Shown one piece after another: positions 25,677-37,087 of a DNA stretch of 64,000 nt. The stretch lies in assembly GCF_003073135.1 (NCBI RefSeq), contig NZ_PGDQ01000003.1:62001-126000 (forward strand). The letters are read 5' to 3'. The notes under the pieces are model-generated. The model was not told where the DNA came from and did no database searches. It saw only the letters and a list, made by a program, of their open reading frames with translations. Both the position numbers and the translations under genes were made by a program. The stretch comes from Euzebya rosea. GTDB taxonomy: Bacteria; Actinomycetota; Nitriliruptoria; Euzebyales; Euzebyaceae. The first letter of the stretch is position 1. Each line of letters opens with the position of its first letter.

Positions 25677-26399
25677 ATGTTGCGCGTAGCGGTCCTCGGA
25701 GCCCTCGGTCGGATGGGGGCCACGGTGTGCGATGCGGTGCGGGAGGACCCGGAGGTCGAGCTCGTCGCCGCGCTCGACGCCGACGACAGCCGCGAGGCGA
25801 TCATCGACGCCGGCGCCGACGTCTGCGTGGACTTCACCCACCCCGACTCGGTGCGGACCAACACCGCCTGGCTGCTCAAGGCCGGCGTGCACGCCGTCGT
25901 GGGCACCACCGGCCTGACCGACGACGACCTCGAGGACCTCCGCGCCCTCACCGGCCCCGCCAACGCCGTCGTCGCCCCCAACTTCGCCATCGGTGCGGTG
26001 CTGATGATGGAGCTGTCCCGCCAGGTCGCCGCCCACATGCCGCACGTTGAGATCATCGAGTCCCACCACGACCGCAAGGTCGACGCGCCCAGCGGCACCG
26101 CCCTGCGCACCGCCAAGCTCATCGCCGAGGGGCGACAGCAGTCCATCGACGTCCCCGGTCCCGACGGACATCCCGCGCGGGGGCAGGTCACCGACGACAT
26201 CCCGGTGCACTCCGTCCGGCTGCCGGGCCTCGTCGCCCACCAGGAGGTCGTCTTCGGTGGCCTGGGGCAGACGCTGACCATCCGGCACGACTCCATCGAC
26301 CGCACGTCCTTCATGCCCGGAGTGCTGCTGGCGGTCAAGGAAGTGCCGCGCCGCCCCGGGCTCACCGTCGGCCTGGAACACCTCCTGTTCGACAGCTGA
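25677..26399 (+). CDS. dapB: 4-hydroxy-tetrahydrodipicolinate reductase
   Basis: 240 residues. Reduces the dihydrodipicolinate precursor in lysine/diaminopimelate synthesis. N-terminal dinucleotide motif V-L-G-A-L-G-R-M-G and the substrate/catalytic segment E-S-H-H-D-R-K-V-D-A-P-S-G-T-A near residue 125. I chose the second ATG (25677) because it starts at the first beta strand and lies 7 nt after TATGGT, suggesting a leaderless mRNA; ATG at 25665 would add four residues. It lies 22 nt after cysS, away from dapA, as in other actinobacteria. Confidence 0.94.
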   Translation: MLRVAVLGALGRMGATVCDAVREDPEVELVAALDADDSREAIIDAGADVCVDFTHPDSVRTNTAWLLKAGVHAVVGTTGLTDDDLEDLRALTGPANAVVAPNFAIGAVLMMELSRQVAAHMPHVEIIESHHDRKVDAPSGTALRTAKLIAEGRQQSIDVPGPDGHPARGQVTDDIPVHSVRLPGLVAHQEVVFGGLGQTLTIRHDSIDRTSFMPGVLLAVKEVPRRPGLTVGLEHLLFDS

Positions 26400-26438
26400 G
26401 CCCACGTCCCACGTCCCCCGCCCGAGCGAGACACCGCT

Positions 26439-26444
26439 TAGGCT
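26439..26444 (+). promoter_or_regulatory. Candidate -10 of a leaderless transcript for the CGNR gene
   Basis: TAGGCT ends 6 nt before the GTG at 26451. Confidence 0.45.
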
Positions 26445-26450
26445 GGTTAC

Positions 26451-27050
26451 GTGGCCCCCGTCGGCAGCAGCGACGTCCCGCGCGACTTCGACGCGGGCAC
26501 CCTCTGCCTGCAGTACCTCGACGCACCGGAGGACCCCGACGGGCTGTCGGACTGGGCGCGGACGCACCTGCGCGTCCGCGACCTCCTCCCGCTGACCGAA
26601 CGCGAGCGGCGCGACGCCCGGACCCTGCACGACGCGGTCAGCCGCATCGCCGCCGTCCTGGTCGTCGGTGGCCCGCCGGCCATCGGCGACATCGCCCGGC
26701 TGAACCGGCTGGCGGGGCAGCCGGACCTGGCCCCCCAGGTCGGGGCCGGAGGAGCTCGTGGCTGGCCGATCGAGGTCAGCCACGGACAGGTCCTCGCGAC
26801 CGTCGCCCGCGACGCGGTCCTGCTGGTCACCGACGCCGACCACGACCGGGTCCGGCGCTGCGCCGCAGAGGACTGCGACCTGGTGTTCCTGGACACGTCC
26901 AGGCCGGGTCGACGGCGGTGGTGCAGCATGTCGCGCTGCGGCAACCGCGCGAAGGTCCGTGCCCATCGGGCCCGTGCCGATCCGGTCCGCGCCGCAGATC
27001 CGGTCCACGACGCAGATCCGGTCCACGACGTCGAGGACGGACCGTCGTAG
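26451..27050 (+). CDS. CGNR zinc-finger, ABATE-domain protein (putative transcription regulator)
   Basis: 199 residues, GTG start. The C-terminal zinc finger reads C-A-A-E-D-C, then W-C-S-M-S-R-C-G-N-R-A-K-V-R-A-H-R, with four cysteines and the CGNR signature. The N-terminal helical ABATE-like region begins D-A-G-T-L-C-L-Q-Y-L. Members are presumed stress-linked DNA-binding regulators; the ligand is unknown. The last 25 residues contain three A-D-P-V-x repeats encoded by an 18-bp tandem repeat (26979-27024). Its stop codon TAG is part of a possible -10 for the next gene. Confidence 0.85.
   Translation: MAPVGSSDVPRDFDAGTLCLQYLDAPEDPDGLSDWARTHLRVRDLLPLTERERRDARTLHDAVSRIAAVLVVGGPPAIGDIARLNRLAGQPDLAPQVGAGGARGWPIEVSHGQVLATVARDAVLLVTDADHDRVRRCAAEDCDLVFLDTSRPGRRRWCSMSRCGNRAKVRAHRARADPVRAADPVHDADPVHDVEDGPS
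26979..27024 (+). repeat. 18-bp-period tandem repeat at the 3' end of the CGNR gene
   Basis: GATCCGGTCC recurs at 26979, 26997 and 27015, in frame. Confidence 0.8.
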
Positions 27051-27053
27051 GCT
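27048..27053 (+). promoter_or_regulatory. Candidate -10 of a leaderless transcript for the GAF gene
   Basis: TAGGCT ends 7 nt before the ATG at 27061 and overlaps the stop codon of the CGNR gene. Confidence 0.45.
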
Positions 27054-27060
27054 CACCGCC

Positions 27061-27618
27061 ATGCCACGCACCAGGGTCGATCCCGTCCTGACCGCGATCG
27101 TGGAGGCCGCGACCCGGGGGACCGGCGCCTCGCACGGCCTGCTGCTGCGCATCGAGGGGCGGGTCATGCGGGTGGCTGCCAGCGCCGGTGCCCTCGGCTG
27201 GGACGTCGTCGGCGAACCCATCTCCGCGGGCGAGGGCGTCGCCGGCTACGTCGCCGCCTCGGGGCAGCCGCTCGTCCTGTCGGCGGAGTCCGCCGACCCG
27301 AGGCTGGGGGAGGGGACCGCCAGCCTGCTGGGGCACAACCCCTCCTCCGTCCTGGCCGTGCCCGTCGACGGGGACAGCCGGATCGTCGGCGTGCTCGAGC
27401 TGATCGACCCCGACGACGGCCTGTTCGACGTCGCCGACACCGAGCAGGCGATGCTGCACGCGGCCGTCGCCTCCGCCGCGCTGACCGACGACCGCCTGGG
27501 TGCGCTGGCCGACGTGCCCGAACCCGCGGAGCTCGCCGCCGAGCTCCGGCGCCTGGCCGACGCCGACCCCGGCCGTTACGCCACCGTCGCCACGATCATC
27601 GAGGCGCTGGTCCGCTGA
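27061..27618 (+). CDS. GAF-domain protein
   Basis: 185 residues, soluble, built of a single GAF domain (residues about 8-145: G-A-S-H-G-L-L-L-R-I, P-I-S-A-G-E-G-V-A-G-Y-V-A-A-S-G, S-S-V-L-A-V-P-V, I-V-G-V-L-E-L-I-D-P) plus a short helical tail. No output domain. GAF domains bind small ligands or mediate protein contacts. Its stop overlaps the next start by one base, so it is co-produced with the cytoplasmic subtilase and could be its sensor or adaptor. Confidence 0.82.
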   Translation: MPRTRVDPVLTAIVEAATRGTGASHGLLLRIEGRVMRVAASAGALGWDVVGEPISAGEGVAGYVAASGQPLVLSAESADPRLGEGTASLLGHNPSSVLAVPVDGDSRIVGVLELIDPDDGLFDVADTEQAMLHAAVASAALTDDRLGALADVPEPAELAAELRRLADADPGRYATVATIIEALVR

Positions 27619-28553
27619 TGCCCCGTTCCGACATCCCGGCATGGGCCAAGGACTCCTCGGTCATGCGGTTGCCCGACGCCATCCGCCTGGGCCAGATCAC
27701 CCCCGAGTGGGCGTGGGAGGGCGCCGACGGCTCGGGGGTGCGGGTGGCGATCGTGGACAGCGGCGTCGACGCCGACCACCCGGCGCTCGACGGCTGTGTC
27801 GACGTCGCCGAGGGTGTGGCCCTGCGGCTCGGCCCCGACGGCGAGGTCGAGGAGGTCCGGGGAGCCCACCGCGACGCGTTCGGCCACGGCACCGCCTGCG
27901 CCGGCATCGTGCACGACCTCGCACCCGGTGCACGGATCACCAGCGTCAAGGTGCTCGGCGAGGGCCTCGCCGGCAAGGCGGCGGTCTTCCTGCGCGGACT
28001 CGCGTGGTGCGTCGAGCAGGGCTACGACGTCATCAACCTGTCGCTGGGCACCACACGCGAGGACTGGGCCCTGCCGTTCCACGAGGTGTGCGACCGCGCG
28101 TACTTCGCCGGTTCCCTGGTCGTGACCGCCGCCAACAACGTCCAGCGCCCGTCGTGGCCGTCGTTGCTGTCCAGCGTGGTCAGCGTGGCCTGCAACACCA
28201 CCGACGACCCCGAACGCTTCCACTTCAACCCCGACCCGCCGACGGAGTTCCTCGCCCGCGGCGTCGACGTCGACGTCGCCTGGCGCGGCGGTCAGCGGAT
28301 CACCGGGACCGGCAACTCCTACGCCGCCCCGCACATCGCCGGCATGGCGGCCCGCATCCTCTCCAAGCACCCCGGCCTGCGACCCTTCCAGGTCAAGACG
28401 ATCCTGTGGGCCACCGCGGCCAACGTGCAGGAGGCGCCCAGCCGTCCGGGGTCGATGCGCCCGCGGGCCTCGCTGTCCGCACGGGCCTCCGGGGTGTTCG
28501 ACCTGGAGCAGGTGCGTGCGGGAGAGCCCCGAGGGGCCAGCCGGCCCGCGTGA
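27618..28553 (+). CDS. Cytoplasmic subtilisin-like protease (S8)
   Basis: 311 residues without signal peptide, propeptide or membrane segment. Triad complete: Asp47 (A-I-V-D-S-G-V-D), His90 (F-G-H-G-T-A-C-A-G), Ser234 (G-N-S-Y-A-A-P-H); oxyanion Asn in T-A-A-N-N. The usual G-T-S-M-A-A-P is replaced by G-N-S-Y-A-A-P. About 50 C-terminal residues beyond the catalytic fold are Arg/Ala/Pro-rich. Coupled to the GAF gene by TGATG. An intracellular regulatory protease is most likely; the substrate is unknown. Confidence 0.88.
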   Translation: MPRSDIPAWAKDSSVMRLPDAIRLGQITPEWAWEGADGSGVRVAIVDSGVDADHPALDGCVDVAEGVALRLGPDGEVEEVRGAHRDAFGHGTACAGIVHDLAPGARITSVKVLGEGLAGKAAVFLRGLAWCVEQGYDVINLSLGTTREDWALPFHEVCDRAYFAGSLVVTAANNVQRPSWPSLLSSVVSVACNTTDDPERFHFNPDPPTEFLARGVDVDVAWRGGQRITGTGNSYAAPHIAGMAARILSKHPGLRPFQVKTILWATAANVQEAPSRPGSMRPRASLSARASGVFDLEQVRAGEPRGASRPA

Positions 28554-28818
28554 CCCGGTGACAGCGTCGCGGAGGGCGCCCCGGGGTGGGACGGTCCCGG
28601 CCCTTCGAGATGTGTACCTCTGCCGCCCCCATGGCCGACCTGCACAGTCCCGCCGCCCAGATGTGCAGTTCGGCCGGTCGGCCGGTCGAGCTGCGCAGTT
28701 CCGGGTGGGGCCGTCGGTGACCCGCTGGGTCGGACCTCGTCGACCCGGGCGATGTCGGCGTCGGGGGGTACGGTGAACACCCTCCGCCAGACCGATCAGA
28801 CCCGAGGTGACCGGCGCC
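28554..28818. other. Intergenic region with degenerate TGCAC/TGTGCAG motifs
   Basis: No gene seen. A short motif of the form R-TGYRCAGTT recurs (near 28609, 28639, 28661, 28692) in a palindromic GGCCGG-rich context, possibly paired regulator sites. TACGGT at 28769-28774 may be the -10 of the following gene. Confidence 0.4.
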
Positions 28819-29679
28819 GTGACCGACCTGCAGCAGCCCCAGACCGGGGCCGACCCCGACGACTCGTCCCCGACCGTGCCGTCGGCCACCGTCATCGCCG
28901 ACAGCATCTCGCCCGACGGGGTCCGCGTGACCACGATCGAGGTCACGCTGCACCGGTTCGTGCTGGCCGAGCTGAACACCCACCGCGTGTTCTCCCGCAA
29001 CTCCGCGTCCTCGCGTGCCATCCCCATCGGCAAGCAGATCGCCCGGGTCGAGGACGACCCCGCCATGCCGGTGGAGTTCGGCGCCAACCAGCGGGGCATG
29101 CAGGCCGGCGCACCCCTGGAGGGGGAGGAGGCACGGGCCGCCACCGACGCGTGGCTGCGGGCCCGTGACGCCGCGGTCGAGGCCGTGCGCGTCCTCGACG
29201 ACCTCGGGGTGCACAAGCAGGTCGCCAACCGGATCCTCGAGCCGTTCATGTGGCACACCGTGATCGTGACGGCCACGGACTGGGACGGCTTCTGGCACCA
29301 GCGCTGCAGCCCCTTGGCCCAGCCCGAGATCCGCGTGGCCGCCGAGGCGATGCGCGAGGCGTTCGACGCGTCCACGCCCGTCGAGGTCCCCGTGGGCGGC
29401 TGGCACACCCCCTACATCCGGCCCGACGAGCAGGACCTCGACGAGCGGACCAAGCGGCGCATCTCCGCGGCCCGCTGCGCCCGCGTCAGCTACCTCACCC
29501 ACGACGGCCGCCGGGACCTCTCCGCCGACGAGGAGCTGTACCAGCGGCTGGTCACCGCCGACCCGCCGCACTGGTCGCCGCTCGAGCACGTCGCCACACC
29601 AGCAGCTGGGGACGAGGACGTGCTCGGCAACCTCCGCGGATGGCACCAGCTGCGGCACCGGCTGGACAGCGCCGGCTGA
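28819..29679 (+). CDS. thyX: FAD-dependent thymidylate synthase-like protein (ThyX family, variant motif)
   Basis: 286 residues. ThyX methylates dUMP using methylene-tetrahydrofolate and FAD. The signature RHRx7S appears as T-H-R-V-F-S-R-N-S-A-S-S-R (first Arg is Thr) near residue 54, and the C-terminal segments E-P-F-M-W-H-T-V and A-R-C-A-R-V-S-Y are conserved in the longer phage/actinobacterial subgroup. Longer than classical ThyX (about 220-250). Its place before dapA-rnj matches thyX-dapA-rnj in mycobacteria. Start: GTG 28819, about 9 nt after GAGGTG; GTG 28807 in the same frame is possible. Confidence 0.75.
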   Translation: MTDLQQPQTGADPDDSSPTVPSATVIADSISPDGVRVTTIEVTLHRFVLAELNTHRVFSRNSASSRAIPIGKQIARVEDDPAMPVEFGANQRGMQAGAPLEGEEARAATDAWLRARDAAVEAVRVLDDLGVHKQVANRILEPFMWHTVIVTATDWDGFWHQRCSPLAQPEIRVAAEAMREAFDASTPVEVPVGGWHTPYIRPDEQDLDERTKRRISAARCARVSYLTHDGRRDLSADEELYQRLVTADPPHWSPLEHVATPAAGDEDVLGNLRGWHQLRHRLDSAG

Positions 29680-29759
29680 CGCCCCGGGCGGGCCCGCGAC
29701 CGCCGCGGTCGTGGCCGGCTGACCGGGGCCGCAACGGGCCCGCTGACACACCCGCCGCG

Positions 29760-29765
29760 TAGGCT
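29760..29765 (+). promoter_or_regulatory. Candidate -10 of a leaderless transcript for the kinase-like gene
   Basis: TAGGCT ends 7 nt before the GTG at 29773. Confidence 0.45.
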
Positions 29766-29772
29766 GCAGGCC

Positions 29773-31092
29773 GTGAGCCAGATCGCAGAGCGGGCGGAGT
29801 CCAGCGTCTACACCCCCGACGAAGTCCTCCTTCGTCGGTTCGGCATCGTGCGCGCAGTGGGGGGCGGGGCCTACATCATCGCCTGCGTCATCATCGGGCT
29901 GATCTACGGCACCACGGCATGGCCGGTGCTGCTGGGCATCCCGGTCCTCGCGGTCGTCACGACCATCTACTTCCGGACCTCGCTGACCGTCCCCAGGACC
30001 TCCGTGGCCCTGTCGCTGGTCGCCGACGCGATCGTGCTCGGTGGGGCCGCGGCGTTCGTCGGCGGGACCGGATCGGGCACCGGCGCGCTGTACGTCATCC
30101 CGATCGTGTCGGCCGGCATCATCCTCGGACCGACCGCGGCGACCAGCTTCACCACCCTCTCCGTGGCGCTGGCCTGGCTGCAGCTGGCGAGCGAGGAGTG
30201 GCTGTACACCCCCGTCGCGCTGCACCGCCCCGACCTCGGCGACCGCGTCGTGGTCCTCATGATCATCACGGCCGTGCTGATCAGCGTCGGCTACCTGACC
30301 GGTACCTACGCCTCCAGCCTGCAGGACAACATCGCCGAGGCCGGACAGTCCGCCTCGGAGGTCGCCAAGCGGACCCGCCGACGCCGATCGTTCGTGCGGC
30401 AGGCAAGCATCGACGTCCGTGGACCCCTCGGCGCGGTCGAGCGGGTCGCCGACCGGCTGGACTCCGCCGACGCCCTCGACGCCGACACCCGCCGTGCCCT
30501 CGCCGCCCAGCTGCGCATGCGGACCGCCCAGCTCGAGGGCGGCATCGAGCAGCTCGCCGACGTCGGCGCGCTCGACGAGGCCCGCGACGCCAAGCCCCAG
30601 GCCGTGCAGCTCGGACGCGTCGTCGCCGACTGCCTCCACGCCCTCGGGCCGCGCCTCGGTGACCACGAGGTCCACGTCGACGTCCCGCCCATCCGGGTCG
30701 TGGGGGACCGGCGAGCCGCCCGGCGCATCGCCTACAACCTCCTCGAGAACGTCGCCGAGCACACCCCCGCCGGCACCACCGTCTGGGTCGAGGCGCGGTC
30801 CACCGGCGGCCAGGGCGTCCTCGTCGTGACCGACGACGGTCCCGGCGTACCATCGGGCATCGCCCATCGGTTGTTCGACGCCCCCGACGAGGGTGGCGGG
30901 CCGCGGGTCGGCATGCCGCTCGTGAAGGAGCTCGTCGACGCCATGGGAGCGGAGATCACCTACGAACCCCGCGCGGCCGGTGGCTCCATCTTCCTCGTCG
31001 GCTTCCGGCTCGCCCCACGCGACGCCCCGTCGGCCGACGACGCCGACGACGGACCGGGTGCACACTCGACGGCAGACATCGCACAGGCCTGA
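29773..31092 (+). CDS. Histidine-kinase-like membrane protein lacking the phospho-acceptor His
   Basis: 439 residues. About six helices (residues 25-180) form a membrane sensor. The dimerisation helix carries Q-A-S-I-D-V-R-G-P-L-G-A-V where kinases have S-H-E-L-R-T-P-L; Ile213 replaces the His. The ATPase domain looks intact: N-box N-L-L-E-N-V-A-E-H-T, D-D-G-P-G-V-P-S-G, and a G2 box G-G-P-R-V-G-M-P-L. It probably cannot autophosphorylate on the normal site and may act as a pseudokinase, heterodimer partner or ATP-driven switch. No response regulator is adjacent. C-terminal tail acidic. Confidence 0.85.
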   Translation: MSQIAERAESSVYTPDEVLLRRFGIVRAVGGGAYIIACVIIGLIYGTTAWPVLLGIPVLAVVTTIYFRTSLTVPRTSVALSLVADAIVLGGAAAFVGGTGSGTGALYVIPIVSAGIILGPTAATSFTTLSVALAWLQLASEEWLYTPVALHRPDLGDRVVVLMIITAVLISVGYLTGTYASSLQDNIAEAGQSASEVAKRTRRRRSFVRQASIDVRGPLGAVERVADRLDSADALDADTRRALAAQLRMRTAQLEGGIEQLADVGALDEARDAKPQAVQLGRVVADCLHALGPRLGDHEVHVDVPPIRVVGDRRAARRIAYNLLENVAEHTPAGTTVWVEARSTGGQGVLVVTDDGPGVPSGIAHRLFDAPDEGGGPRVGMPLVKELVDAMGAEITYEPRAAGGSIFLVGFRLAPRDAPSADDADDGPGAHSTADIAQA

Positions 31093-31241
31093 CCCCCCGG
31101 GCCTGTCACACCAGCCACACGGGCCACACGAGCAACAGGGCCCTCAGCAAACACACCAGCAACACTGGGCACGCCAGTACACTGCACCAACGCGGTGTGC
31201 GTGCCGACGATGGTGCGCGAACACGAGGTCAACACCCACAA

Positions 31242-32150
31242 ATGTCCACTCCAGACGCTTTCCCTCCGCTGATGACCGCCATGGCGACGCCGTTCGACGC
31301 CGATGGTGCGCTCGACCTGCCCGCGGCCCAGAAGCTGGCGCGCCACCTCGCGGCGCATGGCAACGGTGGCATCGTCGTGGCCGGGACCACCGGTGAGTCG
31401 CCGACCCTGAGCCACGGCGAGACCCTCGAGCTGCTCGCCGCGGTCGTCGAGGCCGTCGGCGAGGACACCGCGGTGATCGCCGGGACCGGTAAGAACGACA
31501 CCGCCGAGACCGTCCGCATGACCGCCGAGGCCACCGAGGTCGGGGTCGACGGGATCATGCTGGTCTCGCCGTACTACAACCGGCCCAACCAGCGCGGCCT
31601 GGACCAGCACTTCCGTGCCGCCGCCGCGGCCACCGACCTTCCGGTCCTCCTCTACAACATCCCCGGCCGCACGGCCTGCGAGATCGCCCCCGAGACGATG
31701 CTGACGCTGGCCACCGAGGTCGCCAACATCAACGGGGTCAAGGACGCCGTCGGCGACATGGCCAAGGCCGGCTGGTTGATCTCCCGTGCCCCCGACGACT
31801 TCGGCGTGTGGTCGGGCGACGACAAGAACTGCCTGCCCCTGCTGGCCGTCGGTGGCGCCGGCCTGGTCAGCGTGGCCGCCCACCTCGTCGGTGACGAGCT
31901 GGCCGACATGATCGCCCTCGTCGACGCCGACCTGTACGCCGCCCGGCGCATCCACCTGCGCCTCCTCCCCCTTTTCGAGGCCCTGTTCCTCGAGCCCAGC
32001 CCCGCGCCGCTCAAGGCGGCCATGGAGTGGCTGGGCCTGCCCGGCGGCGCGCTGCGCCTGCCGATGGTCCCGATCGCCGACGACACCGCCGCCCGCCTGC
32101 GCGACGCGATGGTGGCCGCCGGCCTCCCAGTGGAACGGCAAGTGACATGA
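31242..32150 (+). CDS. dapA: 4-hydroxy-tetrahydrodipicolinate synthase
   Basis: 302 residues, TIM barrel. Condenses pyruvate with aspartate semialdehyde. Shows A-G-T-T-G-E-S-P-T-L near residue 46, Y-N-I-P-G-R-T near residue 137 and the Schiff-base Lys167 in G-V-K-D-A-V-G-D. Its ATG at 31242 follows a 150-nt intergenic stretch with CACACC-type repeats and TACACT near 31180 as possible -10. Stop overlaps the RNase J start. Confidence 0.96.
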   Translation: MSTPDAFPPLMTAMATPFDADGALDLPAAQKLARHLAAHGNGGIVVAGTTGESPTLSHGETLELLAAVVEAVGEDTAVIAGTGKNDTAETVRMTAEATEVGVDGIMLVSPYYNRPNQRGLDQHFRAAAAATDLPVLLYNIPGRTACEIAPETMLTLATEVANINGVKDAVGDMAKAGWLISRAPDDFGVWSGDDKNCLPLLAVGGAGLVSVAAHLVGDELADMIALVDADLYAARRIHLRLLPLFEALFLEPSPAPLKAAMEWLGLPGGALRLPMVPIADDTAARLRDAMVAAGLPVERQVT

Positions 32151-33798
32151 GCATTCCCAACGACGCAGCAGTCGTCTCCTTCTACGGCGGTCTCGGTGAG
32201 ATCGGCGCGAACATGTGCGCCATCGAGGTGGACGGCAAGGCGGTCCTCGTCGACGTCGGCCTGACCTTCCCCGACGCCGAGCACCACGGCATCGACCTGA
32301 TCCTCCCGGACTGGAAGGACCTGATCCAGCGCGGCCCCGAGATCGTGGGTGTCGTCATCACCCACGGCCACGAGGACCACATGGGGGCGCTGCCGTTCTT
32401 CCTGCGCGACTTCCCCGGTGTGAAGGTCTACTCCGCCAAGCTGACCCTCGGGCTGCTCGAGGCCAAGCTGGCCGAGCACCCCGACGCCCGGGTCGAGCTC
32501 GTCGAGGTCGAACCCGGCGAGAAGGTCACCATCGACGACTTCGAGCTGGAGTTCATCCAGGTCACCCACTCCATCCCCGACGGGATGGCCGTGGCGGTCC
32601 ACACCCCGCACGGCACGATCCTGCACACGGGCGACTTCCGCCTGGACCAGACGCCGATCGACGGCCGCGTCACCGACCTGCCGCACCTGGCGCAGCTGGG
32701 TGACCAGGGCATCTCCCTGCTGCTGTGCGACTCCACCAACGCCGACGTGCCCGGCCACGTGCCCAGCGAGCGCACCGTGGGCAACACGCTGCGGACGGTC
32801 TTCGAGTCCGCTCGCGGACGCGTGGTCATGACGACGTTCGCCAGCCACGTGCACCGCGTGCAGCAGGCCATCGACGCCGCGACGGCGATGGGCCGCAAGG
32901 TCTGCTTCGTCGGCCGGTCGATGGTCCGCAACATGCCGATCGCCCGCGAGCTCGGCTACCTGCGCTACGACGACGCCGACATCATCGACATCGCCGACTG
33001 CGACCGGTACGACCCGGCCCGCATCCTGATCATCTGCACCGGATCCCAGGGCGAGCCCTACGCGGCGCTCTCGCTGATGGCCGCCGGCCAGCACAAGCAC
33101 GTAAAGCTCACCGAGGGCGACACCGTCGTGATGGCGTCCTCCCAGATCCCGGGCAACGAAGCCGCGATCAGCCGTGCCCTCAACGGCCTCATGCGCCAGG
33201 GCGCCGAGGTCGTGCACCGTCGCGAGCACGGCGTGCACGTCTCGGGGCACGCCGCCGCCGAGGAGCTGAAGTTCTTCCACAACATCGTGCGGCCCTCGGC
33301 CGTCGTGCCCGTGCACGGCGAGTTCCGCCACCTGATCGCCCACGCCCAGCTGGCCGTGGCAACCGGGACCCCGGCCGACCAGGTGTTCGTGTGCACCGAC
33401 GGCGACCGCGTCGTCCTGCGCGACGGCCGCGTCGAGCGCGGCGACGGCTTCAACAGCGGCCGCGTGTTCGTCGACGGCCTCGGTGTCGGTGACGTCGGCA
33501 ACGCCGTGCTCCGCGACCGCGAACGCCTCTCCTCCGAAGGGGTCTGCGTCGCGGTGCTGCGCCTCGACAGTCGGTTCCGCCTCGACGGCGAACCCGAGAT
33601 CATGCAGCAGGGCCTGATCTACGAGGCCGAGAACGCCCACCTGCTCGACCAGGCCGCCAAGGTCCTGGGCGACGACGTCCGTTCCCTCGGCAGCAGCAAC
33701 GAGGATGTCGTCCGGCGCAAGGTGTACGAGTCCCTCAGCCGGTTCTGGCGCGAACAGCTGGGCCGCAAGCCCGTCGTCGTGCCGGTCCTCATGGAGGT

Positions 33799-33802
<4 letters not shown>
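32147..33802 (+). CDS. rnj: Ribonuclease J
   Basis: 551 residues. Metallo-beta-lactamase/beta-CASP ribonuclease with H73-G-H75-E-D77-H78 zinc motif, the second His in H-T-G-D-F-R near residue 165, beta-CASP segment T-G-S-Q-G-E-P near residue 302 and S-G-H-A near residue 370. Endonuclease and 5'-3' exonuclease in RNA turnover and rRNA maturation. ATGA overlap with dapA, a conserved actinobacterial pair. Confidence 0.96.
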
Positions 33803-36429
<2,627 letters not shown>

Positions 36430-36473
36430 GTCCCGGGTCTGCGCCGGGCGTCGCGCTGTCCCTGACGCGGCGC

Positions 36474-36848
36474 TCAGGCGTCGTGCAGGACGAGTCCCGG
36501 GACACGCAAGAAATGTCGCCGGTTGCCGGTGGCCAGGGCGAACCCGTGGTGCAGGCACAGCCCGGCGATCATGGTGTCCGCCGCCCCGATGGGGGTCCCT
36601 GCCGCCCGGAGTTCGCGACCGACCGTCCCGGCCGAGACGGCGGCCCCGACCCCGAAGGGCACCACGCGCCCGGCCGAGAACGCGTCGACGGCTGCGGTGT
36701 CCGCGTCGGTTCGCGCGCCCGAGGTCAGCTCGAACAGGGTGATGGAGGACAGCAGCAGGCGGCCGCCACGCAACAGGTCGCGAACGACCCCCACGCCCGT
36801 GCCGTGCCCGCGAAGGAAGTCGATGACCACATCGGTGTCGGCGATCAC
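36474..36848 (-). CDS. vapC: PIN-domain toxin VapC
   Basis: 124 residues, GTG start overlapping the antitoxin stop (GTGA). Acidic active-site residues are visible: Asp4/Asp6 (A-D-T-D-V-V-I-D-F-L), Glu in L-F-E-L-T-S-G, Asp in I-G-A-A-D-T-M-I-A, and the terminal N-R-R-H-F segment. VapC toxins are RNases cutting tRNA or rRNA. Convergent with ftsK, 44 nt away. Confidence 0.9.
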   Translation of the reverse strand: MIADTDVVIDFLRGHGTGVGVVRDLLRGGRLLLSSITLFELTSGARTDADTAAVDAFSAGRVVPFGVGAAVSAGTVGRELRAAGTPIGAADTMIAGLCLHHGFALATGNRRHFLRVPGLVLHDA

Positions 36849-37087
36849 GCCGTCGTGCGCCACTGACCCCTGCTTTCCTCCATCGCGGCGGTCATGGACG
36901 CGGCCGATTCCTCGCTGATCGAGCCCTCGAGTCCCAGGACCGCCTCGACCTCCTCCGCGCTCAGCGAGGCCAGGTACAGGTCGACCGCGGTCTGGACGAT
37001 CTCCGACAGGCCGCGACTGCCGCGGCGACGGGCCAGGTTGCTGATGGCCTCGTGGGACGCGTCGGTCAGCTCGACTGTCGTGCGCAT
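36845..37087 (-). CDS. vapB: Ribbon-helix-helix antitoxin VapB
   Basis: 80 residues. Residues 1-40 (M-R-T-T-V-E-L-T-D, L-A-R-R-R-G-S-R-G-L-S-E-I-V-Q-T-A-V-D) form a ribbon-helix-helix DNA-binding unit; the acidic C-terminal part would wrap the toxin. Likely autorepressor of the pair through the palindrome covering its own start codon. Confidence 0.85.
   Translation of the reverse strand: MRTTVELTDASHEAISNLARRRGSRGLSEIVQTAVDLYLASLSAEEVEAVLGLEGSISEESAASMTAAMEESRGQWRTTA

Noticed and set aside
28393-31065. 890-codon minus-strand frame across thyX-like and kinase-like genes
   Set aside because: Spans two real genes and an intergenic gap; no recognisable fold.
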